Of a stretch of DNA of 64,000 nt, positions 29,574 to 39,805 are shown piece by piece. A program made the translations under genes and the position numbers. The notes beneath the pieces were generated by a model that made no database searches, was not told where the DNA came from, and worked only from the letters and a program-made list of their open reading frames with translations. The stretch comes from Sodalis ligni (GTDB lineage Bacteria; Pseudomonadota; Gammaproteobacteria; Enterobacterales; Enterobacteriaceae), in contig NZ_CP075169.1 in assembly GCF_016865525.2 (NCBI RefSeq), positions 1,426,337-1,490,336 on the forward strand, in the 5' to 3' direction. The number at the start of each line of letters is the position of its first letter. The first letter of the stretch is position 1.

Positions 29574-31061
29574 TCAGCCGGCATCCCGTGAACGCCGCAT
29601 CGACGCAAAATCACAGCAGCATCCCGCCAGTATGGCCAGGGAGATCAGCGCGGCGCCGCTTTGCCAGCAATAGCCGGTCACCGGCGTGGCGTCCAGCCAT
29701 CCGGCCGACTGCGCCAGCATAAGCACCAGGCCCGCCGCAAGCAGCGAGGCGCCGGCCAGCAGTAACCACAGCGCCCACCGGTAGGGGCCGGCATAACCGA
29801 CGCGTCTGGGAAAGTCGCCGGTTTCCTGGGCGAAGCTCAGCGTATCCCGGCACACTATCAGCAACAGCAGGCCGGGGACGCCGGCAACGACGGAGAACAG
29901 ATAGAACCAGGCCCAGCCATGGAGTTCCACGAACCAGCCGGCGATGGGGCCCACATAGACCCGGCCGACGGCGGACAGGGCGGAAAGCAGTGCGAACTGG
30001 GTGGCGGAAAAGGACTTATTGCAAAGACTCATCAGCAGGGCCACGAAAGCCGCGGTCCCCATGCCGCCGCAGAGGTTTTCCACAAAGATGGCCGCGCCCA
30101 TGGAGGCCAGATGCTTATCGGTGACCGCCAACACCCAGTAGCCGGCATTGGATACCGTTTGCAGCACGCCGAACAGCAGCAGGGCGCGAAACAGCGTCAG
30201 TCGCTGCATTAATACGCCGCCAACCAGAGTACCCAGTATGGTGGCCAGCAAACCGAAGGTCTTGTTCACTACCCCCACTTCTCCGGCGGCGAAACCCACC
30301 CCTCGTATCAAAAATGTCGTACTGAGGGCGCCGGCGAAGGCATCGCCAAGTTTGTAACTCACTATCAGCAACAGGATAAGCCAGGCATTGTTGCGGCCGA
30401 AGAAATCCCGCAGCGGTTCCACAATAGCCTGCTCCAGCGTCCGGGGAGCCGGAATCGCGTTATCCGGCTCCGGCGCCATCGAGGCCGTCGCCACGCCAAT
30501 CACCATTAAGCCGGCCATAAGATAATAGGTGTATTGCCATCCCAAAAAACCGTCCGCCAGCCAAAGCGCCAAACCTCCCGAAACCAGCATGGCGATGCGA
30601 TAGCCTAATACCGAGACGGCGGCGCCGGTTCCGCGCTCTTCCGGCGGCAGCAGATCGGTTTTATAGGCATCGAACACGATATCCTGCGACGCCGAACAGA
30701 AAGCCACCCAGACCGCCACCACGGCCATAGCGCCCAGGTTGCGCTCCGGCGTGAGGCTCGCCATGGCGAGAAGGCCGCCTATCAGGGACAATTGGGTAAT
30801 GATCAGCCAGCCCCGCCGCCGGCCGAACGACGGCGGGGTATAGCGGTCCATCACCGGCGACCACAGGAATTTAAAGACATACGCCTGGCCCACCAGGGAA
30901 AAGAAGCCGATGGTTTTCAAATCCACATTGGCCACGGTCATCCAGGCCTGGAGCGTGCCGGACGTTAACGCCAGCGGCAGGCCGGAGGCAAAGCCCAGGC
31001 ACAGCAACATCAGCGATCGGGGTTGGGCCAGGGTTGCAAGGCTAAGATGGCGATTGGGCAT
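29574..31061 (-). CDS. ampG: AmpG, muropeptide (anhydromuropeptide) permease
   Basis: 495 residues (E. coli 491). This inner-membrane MFS permease imports GlcNAc-anhydromuropeptides for murein recycling and, where present, AmpC induction. Diagnostic stretches are LGFASGLPLALTSGTLQAWM, FFSLVGQAYVFKFLWSPVMD, FCSASQDIVFDAYKTDLLP and FSATQFALLSALSAVGRVYV. It is downstream of yajG as in E. coli, with a terminator hairpin between them. Confidence 0.97.
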   Translation of the reverse strand: MPNRHLSLATLAQPRSLMLLCLGFASGLPLALTSGTLQAWMTVANVDLKTIGFFSLVGQAYVFKFLWSPVMDRYTPPSFGRRRGWLIITQLSLIGGLLAMASLTPERNLGAMAVVAVWVAFCSASQDIVFDAYKTDLLPPEERGTGAAVSVLGYRIAMLVSGGLALWLADGFLGWQYTYYLMAGLMVIGVATASMAPEPDNAIPAPRTLEQAIVEPLRDFFGRNNAWLILLLIVSYKLGDAFAGALSTTFLIRGVGFAAGEVGVVNKTFGLLATILGTLVGGVLMQRLTLFRALLLFGVLQTVSNAGYWVLAVTDKHLASMGAAIFVENLCGGMGTAAFVALLMSLCNKSFSATQFALLSALSAVGRVYVGPIAGWFVELHGWAWFYLFSVVAGVPGLLLLIVCRDTLSFAQETGDFPRRVGYAGPYRWALWLLLAGASLLAAGLVLMLAQSAGWLDATPVTGYCWQSGAALISLAILAGCCCDFASMRRSRDAG

Positions 31062-31090
31062 AGGTCGTTCAGTTCGTTAACCGGTGGGTT

Positions 31091-31118
31091 AAAAGCCCAC
31101 CCGCGCGGAGCGGGTGGG
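31091..31118 (-). terminator. Intrinsic terminator downstream of yajG
   Basis: On the minus strand: stem CCCACCCGC / GCGGGTGGG with a 5-base loop, followed by CTTTT. It lies 35 bases after the yajG stop. Confidence 0.8.
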
Positions 31119-31152
31119 AACGTGGGAGGGTCGATAGGAATGATACCGCTTA

Positions 31153-31731
31153 TTAATGAGAGTTTTCTTTAATAAATTGGCTGATGCTGGTGTCCTGCGC
31201 CATATCGCTGATGACATCGCTCAACACGCTGTTAACGGCTTTGGTGATATTTTCGTTGTTGGCGTTGAATGCGCCCTGCACGCTGTAGTTTGACTGATAA
31301 TGCTTCATCTGCTTGTTGCCGTTTTTCGCCGTGGCGATAATCGAAATGTCGGCGTTGGTGGTGATGTTATATCGCACGTTGCCTTGGGAAACGTCGGCGA
31401 AGAGCTTATTGACCACGATTTGCAAGTCAACCGCACCGTTCGGCCCTATCATATAGCCACGCGCGGTCATTTGTTTTTCCAGGACTTCCTGCAGCAGGAA
31501 GCGCAGATCCCGCGAGGGCGTCAATACCACTATTTGGCCGTCGCGGTTCACCTTCGCCAGGGCCTGGTCGGGACGCTGGTCGGCACCGTTAATGCTGACC
31601 GTAACGCCCATCAGGGAAGGATCCTGCTGCGGCAGGTCGATTCTCGGGGTCACTTCAAGGGTATTGCTTTTGGCGGCGCAGCCGGCGAGCAGCAGCGCAG
31701 CCAATAAGGGGAAGAACATTTTTTTCAGCAT
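31153..31731 (-). CDS. yajG: YajG, lipoprotein
   Basis: 192 residues, as in E. coli. The signal peptide ends in LLAGC, giving Cys18, followed by Ala (outer-membrane sorting expected). The rest matches the YajG family: DVSQGNVRYNITTNADISII and the C-terminal LSDVISDMAQDTSI. Its cellular function is not established. The ATG at 31731 is preceded by AAGGCG; an in-frame ATG 18 bases upstream is less likely. Confidence 0.93.
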   Translation of the reverse strand: MLKKMFFPLLAALLLAGCAAKSNTLEVTPRIDLPQQDPSLMGVTVSINGADQRPDQALAKVNRDGQIVVLTPSRDLRFLLQEVLEKQMTARGYMIGPNGAVDLQIVVNKLFADVSQGNVRYNITTNADISIIATAKNGNKQMKHYQSNYSVQGAFNANNENITKAVNSVLSDVISDMAQDTSISQFIKENSH

Positions 31732-32036
31732 AATCGCCTTCTCAATCATTAAGATGCATAGGGGGAGACAAATTGGCCACATAATAACATTGCCGCTCGC
31801 GGTGGGAAGATCAGAATCACGTTAAATTATGCTAACGTTGCTCTTCCGGCCCGCAATCTTCCTGGTTGGCAAAAAAACACATTACCGGCGCTTTAGCGTA
31901 GCGCAGGTCATCTGGGTTGAAGTTTCGGCTTTTTAAGACAAATATTTATGATATTAGTGCTATGAGTTAATAAAAAGTCGGCTAAAGTTCTAATTGACGA
32001 TATTGAGCGCGCAGCCTAGGCAGTAAGGAGAAAATC
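31732..32036. other. Divergent yajG/bolA promoter region
   Basis: 305 bases without a gene, AT-rich in the half next to bolA, where the bolA promoter should lie. I see no clear consensus site. Confidence 0.45.
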
Positions 32037-32351
32037 ATGTTCCGCGAGCAAATAGAAGCAAAAATAAGGGCAGCGTTTGATCCTATCCATCTGGAGGTCA
32101 TCGACGAGAGCTATCGGCACAACGTGCCGGCGGGTTCGGAAAGCCATTTCAAGGTGATAATGGTGAGCGAGCGTTTTGCCGGCGAGCGGATCCTGAACCG
32201 GCATCGCGCGTTATACGCGGTTCTTTCCGAGGAACTGGCCGGACCGGTGCATGCCCTGGCCCTGCATACCTACACCCTAAAAGAGTGGGCCAGTCTGCAA
32301 AATGCCGTACCGGCGTCGCCGCCCTGTCGCGGCGCGGGGCTGTTGGCCTGA
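32037..32351 (+). CDS. bolA: BolA, stress-responsive regulator
   Basis: 104 residues (E. coli 105). BolA is a class II KH-like protein that affects morphology and biofilm and partners monothiol glutaredoxin in iron-sulfur handling. [30 protein letters not shown] covers the conserved core, with the His in RHR. AGGAG precedes the ATG. The last ten residues ([10 protein letters not shown]) differ from E. coli. A terminator follows. Confidence 0.96.
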   Translation: MFREQIEAKIRAAFDPIHLEVIDESYRHNVPAGSESHFKVIMVSERFAGERILNRHRALYAVLSEELAGPVHALALHTYTLKEWASLQNAVPASPPCRGAGLLA

Positions 32352-32403
32352 GGAGAGGTCTTCGTCTACTCCTTTTCCATATTGGAATTATTCATGCAAT
32401 CAG

Positions 32404-32427
32404 AACGGCCGCCCGGCCGTTTTTTTT
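32404..32427 (+). terminator. Intrinsic terminator of bolA
   Basis: Stem AACGGCC / GGCCGTT followed by a run of T (TTTTTTATTTTT). Confidence 0.85.
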
Positions 32428-32686
32428 ATTTTTGTGGGCGGCTGCTCGCGGTTTGTGTCAAATTTCGCGCTGTTCTCGACTCATAAACTCTATGCCGCTA
32501 TAATGCCGCGTCTTATATTTCCGGAATGTATTCGGGATGCTTCTGACGACGACGGGGAACGGGTTTCTGTTCACTCAGACCTCCCGGTTCTAAGAGGCCA
32601 TTTTCACGTCAGTGGACCTGGATGACCGCTTCTTTGAAAACGGCTTCTGGAGTTGACCGAGCACTGTGATTTTTTGAGGTAACAAG

Positions 32687-33991
32687 ATGCAAGTTTCTGT
32701 TGAGACCACTGAAGGCCTGGGGCGCCGTGTAACCATTACCGTTGCCGCCGACAGCATTGAGCAAGCGGTAAAAAGCGAACTGGTGAACGTCGCCAAAAAA
32801 GTTCGCATTGATGGTTTCCGCAAAGGAAAAGTGCCGATGAATATCGTGGCACAGCGTTATGGCGCTTCGGTACTTCAGGATGTACTGGGCGACCTGATGC
32901 AGCGTAACTTTGTCGATGCCATTATCCAGGAAAAAATCAATCCGGTCGGCTCGCCCGACTATGTCCCCGGCGAATACAAGAAAGGGGAAGATTTTACGTA
33001 CCATGTTGAATTTGAAGTTTATCCTGAAGTTGAGCTGAAAGATCTGGATACCATCGAAGTCGAAAAGCCCGTGGTTGAGGTTAACGACACCGATGTCGAT
33101 CAGATGCTCGAAACCCTGCGCAAGCAGCAGGCGGACTGGAAAGAAACCGACCGTGACGTTATCGCTGAAGATCGCGTGACCCTTGATTTTACCGGCACCA
33201 TTGACGGCGAAGAATTTGAAGGCGGCAAAGCCGCTGATTTCGTGCTCGCTCTGGGCCAGGGCCGGATGATCCCGGGCTTTGAGGAGGGCGTGATTGGCCA
33301 TAAAGCCGGCGATAGTTTCGAGATCGACGTCAATTTCCCTGAAGATTATCATGCGGAAAATCTGAAAGGCAAAGCGGCCAAGTTTGCCATCGTATTGAAA
33401 AAAGTCGAAGAGCGTGAATTACCGGAACTGTCCGAAGACTTCATCAAACGTTTCGGCGTGCCTGACGGCTCCCTCGACGGCCTGCGCGCCGAAGTGCGTA
33501 AAAATATGGAACGCGAGCTGAAAAACGCCGTTCGCAACCGGGTTAAGAACCAGGTTATCGACGGACTGATCAGCGCCAATGACATCAATGTCCCGGCGCG
33601 GTTGGTGGACGGTGAAATCGACGTCCTGCGCCGCCAGGCCGCCCAGCGTTTCGGCGGCAACGAAAAGCAGGCATTGGAATTGCCGCGCGAACTGTTTGAA
33701 GAACAGGCTAAACGCCGCGTTAAAATTGGATTATTGCTGGGCGAAGTGATCCAGACCAACGAGCTGAAAGCCGATGAAAACCGGGTCAAGACCTTGATTG
33801 AGGAAATGGCCTCGGCCTACGAAGACCCGCGCGAAGTCATCGAGTTTTACGCAAAAAATCAGGAAATGATGAATAATATGCGTAACGTGGCTTTGGAAGA
33901 GCAAGCGGTTGAAGCTTTGTTGGCCAGCGCTAAGGTAGTGGAAAAAAACACCACGTTCAGCGAACTGATGAATCAACCCACCGCGGCATGA
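32687..33991 (+). CDS. tig: Trigger factor, ribosome-associated chaperone
   Basis: 434 residues (E. coli 432). The N-terminal ribosome-binding domain contains the signature [12 protein letters not shown] (about 43-54). The FKBP-type peptidyl-prolyl isomerase domain (about 150-245) includes [19 protein letters not shown] and [13 protein letters not shown]. The C-terminal chaperone arms complete the protein. GAGGTAAC precedes the ATG. Its 3' end is followed by a terminator and then the clp-lon cluster. Confidence 0.98.
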   Translation: MQVSVETTEGLGRRVTITVAADSIEQAVKSELVNVAKKVRIDGFRKGKVPMNIVAQRYGASVLQDVLGDLMQRNFVDAIIQEKINPVGSPDYVPGEYKKGEDFTYHVEFEVYPEVELKDLDTIEVEKPVVEVNDTDVDQMLETLRKQQADWKETDRDVIAEDRVTLDFTGTIDGEEFEGGKAADFVLALGQGRMIPGFEEGVIGHKAGDSFEIDVNFPEDYHAENLKGKAAKFAIVLKKVEERELPELSEDFIKRFGVPDGSLDGLRAEVRKNMERELKNAVRNRVKNQVIDGLISANDINVPARLVDGEIDVLRRQAAQRFGGNEKQALELPRELFEEQAKRRVKIGLLLGEVIQTNELKADENRVKTLIEEMASAYEDPREVIEFYAKNQEMMNNMRNVALEEQAVEALLASAKVVEKNTTFSELMNQPTAA

Positions 33992-34046
33992 TAAATCTGT
34001 CTGGCCGGGGGCTTGCTCCAGACCAGGCGCTGTGTTTATCATTAAT

Positions 34047-34077
34047 GGCCCGTCATCCTATGGTGGCGGGTTTTTTT
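34047..34077 (+). terminator. Intrinsic terminator of tig
   Basis: A GC-rich hairpin (CCCGTCATCC / GGTGGCGGG with one or two G.T pairs) followed by seven T. Confidence 0.8.
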
Positions 34078-34230
34078 ATTTGCGCAAGACTGTTCTATGC
34101 ATCCGTTGCGTCTTCATTAGGGGCGGCGGTTTAGCGCAAATGGCCAAGCTTATTTGATACTTAGCGGCCACCGTTAGATATCGGCACGATGGTTTTCACG
34201 TTGCAACCAATGAAAGAACAGGCGCCGGCG

Positions 34231-34260
34231 CTTGAAAAGCGTGGTCGGACCCCCCAATTA
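34231..34260 (+). promoter_or_regulatory. Putative sigma-32 (heat-shock) promoter of clpP
   Basis: CTTGAAA at 34231-34237 and CCCCAATTA at 34252-34260 are separated by the spacing expected between the -35 and -10 elements of RpoH promoters (CTTGAA, about 15 bases, CCCCATNTA). It lies about 160 bases before the clpP start, and clpP is an RpoH target in E. coli. Confidence 0.55.
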
Positions 34261-34419
34261 AAGGTTACAGGGAATTATTACGCCCAAACGCATACGTCCC
34301 TGCTGATAACATCCGCTCGACCGAAAAGGCGATCCGTCTGCTTGAACGTGGTGATTGTTCCTCATCTCAAGTAGAATTGGTAAGAATGGCGCCGAAAGAA
34401 ATTTATCTAGGAGATGGTA

Positions 34420-35043
34420 ATGTCATACAGTGGCGAAAAAGATCAACACGCACCCCGCATGGCGTTGGTGCCGATGGTGGTTGAGCAGACTTCACGCGGA
34501 GAGCGTTCTTACGATATCTTTTCGCGCCTGCTGAAGGAACGTGTCATATTTATGACCGGCCAGGTCGAAGACTATATGGCGAACCTGATTGTGGCGCAGA
34601 TGTTATTTCTTGAGGCCGAGAATCCCGAGAAAGACATCTATCTGTACATCAATTCGCCGGGCGGGGTTATCACCGCTGGCATGTCGATATACGATACCAT
34701 GCAGTTTATCAAGCCGGATGTCAGCACTATTTGTATGGGGCAGGCTGCCTCCATGGGGGCATTCTTATTGACGGCGGGCGCCAAGGGTAAACGGTTCTGC
34801 CTGCCCAATTCCCGTGTGATGATTCACCAGCCTTTGGGCGGCTTCCAGGGTCAGGCGACGGATATTGAAATTCATGCGAAAGAGATTTTGAAGGTGAAAT
34901 CCCGCATGAACGAACTGATGGCCAAACATACCGGCCGTCCGCTTGAAACAATTGAGAAAGACACGGAACGCGATCGTTTCTTATCCGCCGATGAGGCGGT
35001 AGACTACGGATTAGTGGATGGCATATTAAACCATCGCGATTGA
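34420..35043 (+). CDS. clpP: ClpP, ATP-dependent Clp protease proteolytic subunit
   Basis: 207 residues, as in E. coli. It forms the tetradecameric serine protease chamber used by ClpX and ClpA. The catalytic Ser is in [11 protein letters not shown], the His in [10 protein letters not shown], and the Asp in the [16 protein letters not shown] region (Ser111/His136/Asp185 by alignment). The ATG at 34420 is preferred because AGGAG lies six bases upstream; the ATG at 34414 would sit directly on the Shine-Dalgarno sequence. clpX follows after 146 bases. Confidence 0.98.
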   Translation: MSYSGEKDQHAPRMALVPMVVEQTSRGERSYDIFSRLLKERVIFMTGQVEDYMANLIVAQMLFLEAENPEKDIYLYINSPGGVITAGMSIYDTMQFIKPDVSTICMGQAASMGAFLLTAGAKGKRFCLPNSRVMIHQPLGGFQGQATDIEIHAKEILKVKSRMNELMAKHTGRPLETIEKDTERDRFLSADEAVDYGLVDGILNHRD

Positions 35044-35189
35044 GGCGAAATTCTGAATACCCATAGACTATAGTTAGAGTATAGGTGTTCGGGTAGACTC
35101 ATATTCACTCATCGCGCCGGTTTTACGTTTAGCAGTCGCGTTGCCGCCGTGGTTGATTTGCGGGACAAGACTAGAGAAAGAGGTTACTG

Positions 35190-36464
35190 ATGACAGATAA
35201 GCGCAAAGACGGTTCAGGAAAGCTGCTGTATTGCTCTTTCTGCGGTAAAAGCCAGCATGAGGTGCGGAAGCTGATCGCCGGGCCGTCAGTGTATATCTGC
35301 GATGAATGCGTCGATTTATGCAATGACATTATTCGCGAAGAGATCAAGGAAGTTGCCCCGCACAGGGAACGCAGCGCGTTGCCGACGCCCCATGAAATCC
35401 GCCACCATCTGGACGATTATGTGATCGGCCAGGAAAAAGCAAAAAAAGTCCTGGCGGTAGCGGTATATAACCATTACAAGCGATTGCGCAACGGCGATAC
35501 CACCAATGGTATCGAACTGGGCAAGAGCAATATTCTTTTGATCGGTCCCACCGGCAGCGGCAAAACGCTGCTGGCGGAAACGCTGGCGCGTTTTCTGGAT
35601 GTGCCTTTTACCATGGCGGATGCAACCACGCTGACTGAGGCGGGTTATGTCGGCGAGGATGTGGAAAACATCATTCAGAAACTGCTGCAAAAATGTGATT
35701 ACGACGTGCAAAAAGCGCAGCGCGGCATCGTTTACATTGATGAAATCGACAAGATATCCCGCAAATCGGATAATCCGTCCATCACGCGTGATGTGTCCGG
35801 CGAGGGCGTCCAGCAGGCGCTGTTGAAACTCATCGAAGGCACCATTGCCGCCGTGCCGCCCCAGGGAGGCCGCAAGCATCCGCAGCAGGAGTTCCTGCAG
35901 GTGGACACCTCGAAGATCCTCTTTATTTGCGGCGGCGCCTTTGCCGGTCTGGACAAAGTCATTGAGCAGCGTATCGATACCGGTCGCGGCATAGGTTTTA
36001 GCGCCACGGTCAAAGGCAGCGCCGAAAAGGCGTCCGAAGGACAGCTGCTGACCAAGGTTGAGCCGGAGGATCTGATCAAATTCGGCCTCATACCTGAATT
36101 TATCGGTCGTCTGCCGGTGCTTGCCACCCTTAATGAATTGAGCGAGGACGCGCTGATTCAAATCCTGAAAGAGCCGAAAAATGCCCTTACCAAGCAGTAC
36201 CAGGCATTATTCAATCTGGAAGGGGTGGAGCTGGAATTCCGCGACGAGGCGCTGACGGCCATTGCCAAAAAAGCCATGGCCCGTAAAACCGGGGCGCGTG
36301 GATTACGTTCCATCGTCGAGGGCGCACTGCTGGAAACCATGTATGAACTGCCTTCGCAGGATAGCGTGGAAAAAGTGGTCATCGACGAATCGGTTATTGA
36401 CGGCCAGTCGGAGCCATTATTGATCTATGGTAAACATGAGGCACAGCAGGCTTCCGGTGAATAA
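35190..36464 (+). CDS. clpX: ClpX, ATP-dependent unfoldase subunit of ClpXP
   Basis: 424 residues, as in E. coli. The N-terminal zinc-binding domain uses Cys15, Cys18, Cys37 and Cys40. The AAA+ module has Walker A GPTGSGKT, Walker [11 protein letters not shown], the pore loop GYVGED, and the RKH-containing stretch. The IGF loop that contacts ClpP corresponds to [19 protein letters not shown] precedes the ATG. Confidence 0.98.
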   Translation: MTDKRKDGSGKLLYCSFCGKSQHEVRKLIAGPSVYICDECVDLCNDIIREEIKEVAPHRERSALPTPHEIRHHLDDYVIGQEKAKKVLAVAVYNHYKRLRNGDTTNGIELGKSNILLIGPTGSGKTLLAETLARFLDVPFTMADATTLTEAGYVGEDVENIIQKLLQKCDYDVQKAQRGIVYIDEIDKISRKSDNPSITRDVSGEGVQQALLKLIEGTIAAVPPQGGRKHPQQEFLQVDTSKILFICGGAFAGLDKVIEQRIDTGRGIGFSATVKGSAEKASEGQLLTKVEPEDLIKFGLIPEFIGRLPVLATLNELSEDALIQILKEPKNALTKQYQALFNLEGVELEFRDEALTAIAKKAMARKTGARGLRSIVEGALLETMYELPSQDSVEKVVIDESVIDGQSEPLLIYGKHEAQQASGE

Positions 36465-36503
36465 TAGGCCGGCAAGCCGCTGAAATAACGACAAAGTAAT
36501 TAA

Positions 36504-36533
36504 TGTGGGGGATTTTATCCCCCATTTGTTTTT
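36504..36533 (+). terminator. Intrinsic terminator of clpX
   Basis: TGGGGGAT-TTT-ATCCCCCA hairpin followed by TTTGTTTTT. Confidence 0.85.
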
Positions 36534-36548
36534 CCATTACCTTGCCCG

Positions 36549-36576
36549 TTGAATGTAAAAAAATTGCCCCCATATA
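36549..36576 (+). promoter_or_regulatory. Sigma-32 (heat-shock) promoter of lon
   Basis: TTGAA at 36549-36553 and CCCCATATA at 36568-36576 match the RpoH consensus at 14-base spacing. The E. coli lon promoter has nearly the same sequence at the same position. Confidence 0.8.
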
Positions 36577-36662
36577 CTCTGATACCTATTTGTTGAAACT
36601 GGCAAAAGCCGAGTTTTGCGAATCCCCTAAACCTGGCGGAAGCTAAACTAAGAGAGAGCTCT

Positions 36663-39023
36663 ATGAATGCTGAGCGTTCCGAACGCATAGAAATCCCCGT
36701 ATTGCCTCTGCGCGATGTGGTGGTCTATCCGCATATGGTCATCCCGCTGTTTGTCGGGCGGGAGAAATCGATTCGGTGCCTTGAAGCAGCCATGGACAGC
36801 GACAAAAAAATCATGCTGGTGGCGCAGAAAGAGGCCTCTACGGATGAACCGGGTATTAACGATCTTTTTTCAGTCGGGACCGTCTCTTCGATTCTCCAGA
36901 TGCTGAAATTGCCCGACGGTACGGTAAAAGTACTGGTTGAGGGTTTACAGCGCGCCCGTATAACGACTTTGTCGGACAGCGGCGAACACTTTGCCGCCCA
37001 GGCTGAATATTTCGATACCCCCGAAATAGACGAGCGTGAACAGGAAGTCCTGGTACGCACGGCGATCAATCAATTTGAGGGATACATCAAACTCAATAAA
37101 AAGATTCCGCCCGAAGTACTGACGTCTTTGAACAGTATTGATGACGCTGCCCGTTTGGCCGATACCATAGCCGCGCATATGCCGTTGAAATTAAGCGACA
37201 AGCAATCGGTTCTGGAAATGGCCGATGTTACGGAGCGGCTGGAATATCTGATGGCGATGATGGAATCGGAAATCGACCTGCTGCAGGTGGAAAAACGGAT
37301 CCGTAACCGCGTCAAAAAGCAGATGGAAAAAAGTCAGCGCGAATACTATTTGAATGAGCAAATGAAAGCCATTCAGAAAGAATTGGGTGAAATGGACGAT
37401 GCACCCGATGAAAACGAAGCGCTGAAACGCAAAATCGAAGCGGCGAAAATGCCTAAAGAGGCGCGTGAAAAAACCGAAGCGGAATTGCAAAAGCTAAAGA
37501 TGATGTCGCCGATGTCCGCCGAAGCCACAGTGGTGCGCGGTTATATCGATTGGATGCTTTCGGTGCCTTGGCACGCGCGCACCAAAGTGAAAAAGGATTT
37601 GGTGAAGGCGCAGGAAATACTGGATAAAGACCATTACGGCCTGGAACGGGTTAAGGAACGTATCCTTGAGTATCTGGCGGTGCAGAGCCGGGTCAGCAAG
37701 ATAAAAGGGCCGATACTCTGTCTGGTGGGACCGCCGGGGGTGGGTAAGACCTCTCTGGGGCAATCCATCGCCAGGGCCACCGGGCGCGAATATGTGCGTA
37801 TGGCGCTGGGCGGAGTGCGGGACGAGGCTGAAATACGCGGCCACCGCCGGACCTATATCGGTTCCATGCCGGGTAAACTTATCCAGAAGATGTCCAAGGT
37901 CGGGGTGAAAAATCCGCTGTTCCTGCTGGATGAGATCGATAAAATGTCCTCGGATATGCGCGGCGATCCCTCTTCCGCGCTGCTGGAAGTGCTGGATCCC
38001 GAACAGAACGTGGCGTTTAACGACCATTATCTGGAAGTGGATTATGACTTGTCCGACGTCATGTTCGTGGCAACGTCGAACTCTATGAATATCCCGGCGC
38101 CGCTGCTGGATCGTATGGAAGTGATTCGCCTGTCCGGCTACACGGAAGACGAAAAACTCAATATCGCCCGCGAGCATCTGCTGCAAAAACAGATTGAACG
38201 CAACGCGTTGAAATCGGGTGAGCTGACTATCGAAGACAGCGCCCTGATCGGTATTATCCGCTACTACACCCGTGAAGCCGGGGTGCGTAATCTGGAACGG
38301 GAAATTTCCAAATTATGCCGCAAGGCGGTGAAGACGCTGCTGATGGACAAGACCATCAAGCATATCCATATCGACGGCGATAACCTCAAAGACTATCTGG
38401 GCGTGCAGCGTTTCGACTATGGCCGCGCCGAAGGCGAAAATCGCGTAGGGCAGGTTACCGGCCTGGCCTGGACCGAAGTCGGCGGGGAACTGCTGACCAT
38501 CGAAACGGCCTGTGTGCCGGGCAAGGGCAAACTCACCTATACCGGTTCGCTGGGCGAGGTGATGCAGGAGTCGATTCAGGCGGCATTGACCGTGGTGCGT
38601 TCCCGTGCGGATAAATTGGGCATCACCGCCGATTTCTACGAAAAGAGGGATATCCATGTGCATGTGCCGGAAGGCGCGACGCCCAAAGATGGTCCCAGCG
38701 CCGGTATCGCCATGTGCACCGCCCTGGTTTCTTGCCTGACGGGTAATCCGGTGCGGGCTAACGTCGCCATGACCGGTGAAATAACGTTGCGCGGTCAGGT
38801 GCTGCCCATCGGCGGTCTGAAGGAAAAATTGCTGGCGGCGCATCGCGGCGGGATTAAAACCGTATTGATCCCTTACGAGAATAAACGCGATTTGGAAGAT
38901 ATGCCGGCGAATGTGATTCGCGATCTGGATATCCACCCGGTTCAGCGTATCGACGAAGTGCTGACGCTGGCCCTGCAAAACTCGCCTTTTGGCATGGAGA
39001 TAGTGACCGCGGCGGCAAAATAG
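36663..39023 (+). CDS. lon: Lon, ATP-dependent protease
   Basis: 786 residues (E. coli 784). The N-terminal substrate-binding LAN domain starts [20 protein letters not shown]. The AAA+ module has Walker [10 protein letters not shown] and Walker [10 protein letters not shown]. The proteolytic domain has the Ser-Lys dyad, with Ser in [11 protein letters not shown] and Lys in [14 protein letters not shown]. Lon degrades misfolded and regulatory proteins in the cytosol. A heat-shock promoter lies upstream and a terminator downstream. Confidence 0.98.
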   Translation: MNAERSERIEIPVLPLRDVVVYPHMVIPLFVGREKSIRCLEAAMDSDKKIMLVAQKEASTDEPGINDLFSVGTVSSILQMLKLPDGTVKVLVEGLQRARITTLSDSGEHFAAQAEYFDTPEIDEREQEVLVRTAINQFEGYIKLNKKIPPEVLTSLNSIDDAARLADTIAAHMPLKLSDKQSVLEMADVTERLEYLMAMMESEIDLLQVEKRIRNRVKKQMEKSQREYYLNEQMKAIQKELGEMDDAPDENEALKRKIEAAKMPKEAREKTEAELQKLKMMSPMSAEATVVRGYIDWMLSVPWHARTKVKKDLVKAQEILDKDHYGLERVKERILEYLAVQSRVSKIKGPILCLVGPPGVGKTSLGQSIARATGREYVRMALGGVRDEAEIRGHRRTYIGSMPGKLIQKMSKVGVKNPLFLLDEIDKMSSDMRGDPSSALLEVLDPEQNVAFNDHYLEVDYDLSDVMFVATSNSMNIPAPLLDRMEVIRLSGYTEDEKLNIAREHLLQKQIERNALKSGELTIEDSALIGIIRYYTREAGVRNLEREISKLCRKAVKTLLMDKTIKHIHIDGDNLKDYLGVQRFDYGRAEGENRVGQVTGLAWTEVGGELLTIETACVPGKGKLTYTGSLGEVMQESIQAALTVVRSRADKLGITADFYEKRDIHVHVPEGATPKDGPSAGIAMCTALVSCLTGNPVRANVAMTGEITLRGQVLPIGGLKEKLLAAHRGGIKTVLIPYENKRDLEDMPANVIRDLDIHPVQRIDEVLTLALQNSPFGMEIVTAAAK

Positions 39024-39053
39024 TGGCTCAATGTAACATATAGCGTTAAAAAT

Positions 39054-39093
39054 AAGGCTGACAGGCGAATTCCCGCTTGCCAGCCTTTTTTTG
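39054..39093 (+). terminator. Intrinsic terminator of lon
   Basis: A long imperfect stem (GGCTGACAGGCG / CGCTTGCCAGCC) followed by seven T. Confidence 0.8.
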
Positions 39094-39235
39094 TACCGTT
39101 AAGTTAGGTAGCTGTCTGGCCTGGTCGGTAATTGCGTTACACTTGCCAGTACATAACAGGCTTGGTATAACAGCTGCGCTGTCGCGTTTAAGGAAAATTC
39201 CGCCGCGACAAGAGAATTTTAGAGGGGATGAACGA

Positions 39236-39508
39236 GTGAATAAGTCACAACTGATCGACAAAATTGCCGCAGGTGCTGATATTTCCAAAGCGGCTGCCGG
39301 ACGTGCATTGGACGCAATTATTGGTTCCGTTACCGAAACCTTGCAACAGGGAGATGACGTTGCATTGGTCGGCTTCGGCACTTTTACGGTTCGCGAACGC
39401 TCTGCCCGTACCGGTCGTAATCCGCAAACTGGTAAAGAAATCAGTATTCCAGCGGCTAAAGTGCCCGGCTTCCGCGCCGGCAAGGGTTTGAAGGACGCTG
39501 TCAACTGA
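39236..39508 (+). CDS. hupB: HupB, DNA-binding protein HU-beta
   Basis: 90 residues, as in E. coli. It starts with GTG at 39236 ([11 protein letters not shown]), preceded by AGAGGGGA; the frame is open upstream without support. HU is a nucleoid protein that bends DNA. The beta-arm signature [20 protein letters not shown] is intact, including the Pro that intercalates. It follows lon as in other Enterobacterales. Confidence 0.98.
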   Translation: MNKSQLIDKIAAGADISKAAAGRALDAIIGSVTETLQQGDDVALVGFGTFTVRERSARTGRNPQTGKEISIPAAKVPGFRAGKGLKDAVN

Positions 39509-39576
39509 TTGTTGCACCGTTGTTTTTTGCGTCAAACTATTACCTGACGCAAGTGAACGGGTAGGGTAGAATACAG

Positions 39577-39607
39577 GGCGCATCTTTTCGATGTGCCTTT
39601 TTTGTTT
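39577..39607 (+). terminator. Intrinsic terminator of hupB
   Basis: GGCGCATC / GATGTGCC stem with a short T-rich loop, followed by TTTTTTTGTTTT. Confidence 0.85.
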
Positions 39608-39681
39608 TCTCCTGACAGATGGCTAACGTTGTTGTCAGAGGAATAGCTTTAGCGCGCAGCCGCTCTCGGATGACGGCATGA

Positions 39682-39747
39682 TATACCCTATATGATCCGA
39701 GTTGCAGGAAGGCCAACGCACCTGCGGCTTGAAATATGACGGGTATA
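39682..39747. repeat. Short ERIC-like palindromic element
   Basis: 66 bases bounded by TATACCC and GGGTATA, the ends of enterobacterial ERIC elements. The left part includes CCGAGTTGCAGGAAGGCC and the right part GGCTTGAAATATGACGGG, both characteristic of ERIC. The central palindrome of full-length (about 127 bp) ERIC is missing. It lies between hupB and ppiD. Confidence 0.75.
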
Positions 39748-39805
39748 GCGGGATATCACCGCCGCGCAGGGTTTCATTCATTTTACAGCGGAGTGTTGTC
39801 ACACT

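Noticed and set aside
34189..34374. 61-codon frame between tig and clpP
   Set aside because: It spans the likely heat-shock promoter of clpP and has no ribosome-binding site or similarity.
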